A stretch of DNA of 64,000 bases from NCBI GenBank assembly GCA_039566865.1, contig CM076949.1, forward strand, positions 11,323,501 through 11,387,500, given 5' to 3'. A model generated the notes under the pieces. That model made no database searches. It was given only the letters and a program-made list of their open reading frames with translations, and was not told the origin of the DNA. The position numbers and the translations under genes were made by a program. The DNA comes from Aurelia coerulea. Lineage: Eukaryota; Cnidaria; Scyphozoa; Semaeostomeae; Ulmaridae. This document shows positions 61,901 to 64,000 of the stretch, piece by piece (position 1 is the stretch's first letter; each line of letters begins with the position of its first letter).

Positions 61901-64000
61901 GTATTGCACTCATCGTTCTTTAAAACTTTAGTTCTGCCAGTAACTTCTTTTATAGCACTATATTAGTGCTGCAGCAACGATTCTTGGAAACATTACTATA
62001 GACATTAGTTTTTTTCTTTAGTCTCATTTTAGCTTTACTGTATCAACAAACATCGACTAATTAAATGTTTATTTTCTTAAAGAAAACAAAATATAAACAC
62101 AAAAAGTGTAAATTAACGTACTTGAGTAGCTACAATTCATATTATAAAAAGTATTGCACTCATCGGCCTTTAAAACTTTAGTTCTGCCAGTAACTTCTAT
62201 TATAGCACTATATTAGTGCTGCAGCAACCGTTCTTGGAAACATTACTATAGCCATTAGTTTTTTCTTTAGTCTCATTTTAGCTTTACTGCATAAACAAAC
62301 ATCGATTAATAAAATGGTTATTTTCTCAAAGAAAACAAAATATAAACACAAAAAGTGTGGATTAACGTACTTTAGTAGCTACAATATATATTATAAAGAG
62401 TATTGCACTCATCGGCCTTTAAAACTTTAGTTCTGCCAGTAACTTCTATTATCGCACGATATTAGTGCTGCAGCAACGATTCTTGGATAAATTATTATAA
62501 ACATTAGTTTTTCTTTAGTCTCATTTTAGCTTTACTGTATAAACAAACTTTGATTATTTAAATGTTTATTTTCTCAAAGAAGACAAAATATAAAAACAAA
62601 AAGTGTGGATTAACGTACTTTAGTAGCTACAATATATATTATAAAGAGTATTGCACTCATCGGCCTTTAAAACTTTAGTTCTGCCAGTAACTTCTATTAT
62701 AGCACTATATTAGTGCTGCAGCAACCGTTCTTGGAAACATTACTATAGCCATTAGTTTTTTCTTTAGTCTCATTTTAGCTTTACTGCATAAACAAACATC
62801 GATTAATAAAATGGTTATTTTCTCAAAGAAAACAAAATATAAACACAAAAAGTGTGCATTAACGTACTTGAGTAGCTACAATTCATATTAAAAAAAGTAT
62901 TGCACTCATCGGCCTTTAAAACTTTAGTTCTGCCAGTAACTTCTATTATAGCACTATATTAGTGCTGCAGCAACCGTTCTTGGACATTACTATAACCATT
63001 AGTTTTTTCTTTAATCTCATTTTAGCTTTACTGCATAAACAAACATCGATTAATAAAATGGTTATTTTCTCAAAGAAAACAAAATATAAACACAAAAAGT
63101 GTGCATTAACGTACTTGAGTAGCTACAATTCATATTATAAAAAGTATTGCACTCATCGGCCTTTAAAACTTTCGTTCGGCCAGTAACTTCTTTAATAGCA
63201 CTCTGTTAGTGCTGCAGCAACCCTTCTTGGAAACATTACTATAGCCATTAGTTTTTTCTTTAGTCTCATTTTAGCTTTACTGCATAAACAAACATCGATT
63301 AATAAAATGGTTATTTTCTCAAAGGAAAACAAAATATAAACACAAAAAGTGTGCATTAACGTACTTGAGTAGCTACAGTTCATATTATAAAGAGTATTGC
63401 ACTCATCGGCCTTTAAAACTTTAGTTCTGCCAGTAACTTCTATTATAGCACTATATTAGTGCTGCAGCAACCATTCTTGGAAACATTACTATAGCCATTA
63501 GTTTTTTTCTTTAGCTTCATTTTTGCTTTACTGCATCAACAAACATCGATTAATAAAATGGTTATTTTCTCAAAGAAAACAAAATATAAACACAAAAAGT
63601 GTGCATTAACGTACTTGAGTAGCTACAATTCATATTATAAAAAGTATTGCACTCATCGGCCTTTAAAACTTTAGTTCTGCCAGTAACTTCTATTATAGCA
63701 CTATATTAGTGCTGCAGCAACCGTTCTTGGAAACATTACTATAGCCATTAGTTTTTTCTTTAGTCTCATTTTAGCTTTACTGCATAAACAAACATCGATT
63801 AACAAAATGTTATTTTCTCAAAGAAAACAAAATATAAACACAAACAGTGTGGATTAACGTACTTTAGTAGATACAATTTATATTATAAAGAGTATTGCAC
63901 TCATCGTTCTTTAAATACTTTTGTTCTACCAGTAACTTCTTCTATAGCACTATATTAGTGCTGCAGCAACGATTCTTGGAATACATTACTATAGACATTA
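58982..64000 (+). repeat. Right flank of fairly uniform right-type units
   Basis: Landmarks run from 58982 to 63960, almost all 247-250 bp apart. Units mostly read ATAGCCATTAG, AATAAAATGG, GTGTGCATTAACG, CTTGAGTAG and ATCGGCC, with some left-type units mixed in. Between 59729 and 61469 every second unit starts CCGTTCTTAGAAAC (59729, 60226, 60722, 61220), a dimer pattern of about 497 bp. The final, partial unit starts at 63960. Confidence 0.82.

Larger units (their letters stand above)
1..64000 (+). repeat. Satellite DNA array, ~248-bp unit, head to tail
   Basis: The entire window consists of one tandem repeat family. The landmark TAGTGCTGCAGCAAC or a variant recurs 257 times, usually 247-251 bp apart, from position 26 to position 63960. 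The window opens with the last 25 bases of one unit and closes 41 bases into another, so the array continues on both sides. Every unit I inspected is in the same orientation. A hand count of one typical unit gives about 70 G+C in 249 bp. No unique or mobile sequence interrupts the array. The family is not one I recognise by name. Arrays of this size and structure are known from eukaryotic centromeres, pericentromeres and subtelomeres; which of these applies is not shown by the sequence. Confidence 0.98.

Noticed and set aside
1..64000. CRISPR array
   Set aside because: The whole ~248-bp unit is repeated; there are no short repeats separated by unique spacers.
1..64000. Telomeric or subtelomeric short repeats
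   Set aside because: I saw no runs of TTAGG, TTAGGG, TTTAGGG or similar motifs in either orientation.

Overview
The whole 64-kb window is one uninterrupted tandem array of a single A+T-rich satellite DNA family. I counted 257 unit landmarks (the g of TAGT|GCTGCAGC or its variant), most of them 247 to 251 bp apart. A hand count of one typical unit gives about 28% G+C. All units read in the same direction. I found no convincing protein-coding gene, tRNA, rRNA, transposon, CRISPR array or unique sequence. Such an array is typical of constitutive heterochromatin (centromeric, pericentromeric or subtelomeric) of a eukaryotic nuclear chromosome. The sequence cannot name the species. The A+T richness, and CpG that is not strongly depleted (about 3 to 4 per unit by eye), would fit many invertebrates, but this is weak evidence.

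Layout. (1) 1-3302: a trimer higher-order repeat (HOR; units b, c and a shortened d), the most divergent domain. (2) 3303-3782: hybrid junction units. (3) 3783-7976: a pentamer HOR of about 1244 bp, one copy carrying a 38-bp deletion. (4) 7977-13180: fairly uniform single units of about 248 bp. (5) 13181-17148: transition in which left-type diagnostic bases are replaced step by step by right-type ones. (6) 17149-17704: badly compacted units. (7) 17705-24675: two copies of a heptamer HOR of about 1745 bp around 3480 bp of related units. (8) 24676-31866: mixed divergent units, including a 499-bp dimer duplication. (9) 31867-35668: a 1464-bp HOR in 2.6 copies, containing enlarged 342-bp and 283-bp units. 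(10) 35669-50528: nested recent duplications (1964, 745 and 2732 bp, and a segment repeated 9.65 to 9.9 kb away). (11) 50529-57733: a decamer HOR of about 2486 bp, with one copy short by a unit. (12) 57734-64000: fairly uniform right-type units with a roughly 497-bp alternating pattern.

How the parts fit. Unequal crossing-over and conversion within one family explain most of the structure, and several breakpoints are visible as hybrid units. Each unit is dense in short dyads: a 17-nt inverted repeat (AGCACTATATTAGTGCT) overlapping a 10-bp palindrome (TGCTGCAGCA), plus at least five more. In one unit class the 17-nt dyad carries paired changes in both arms that restore pairing, which raises the possibility that the structure itself is selected. 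The best functional guess is a centromeric or pericentromeric array. This is inference only.
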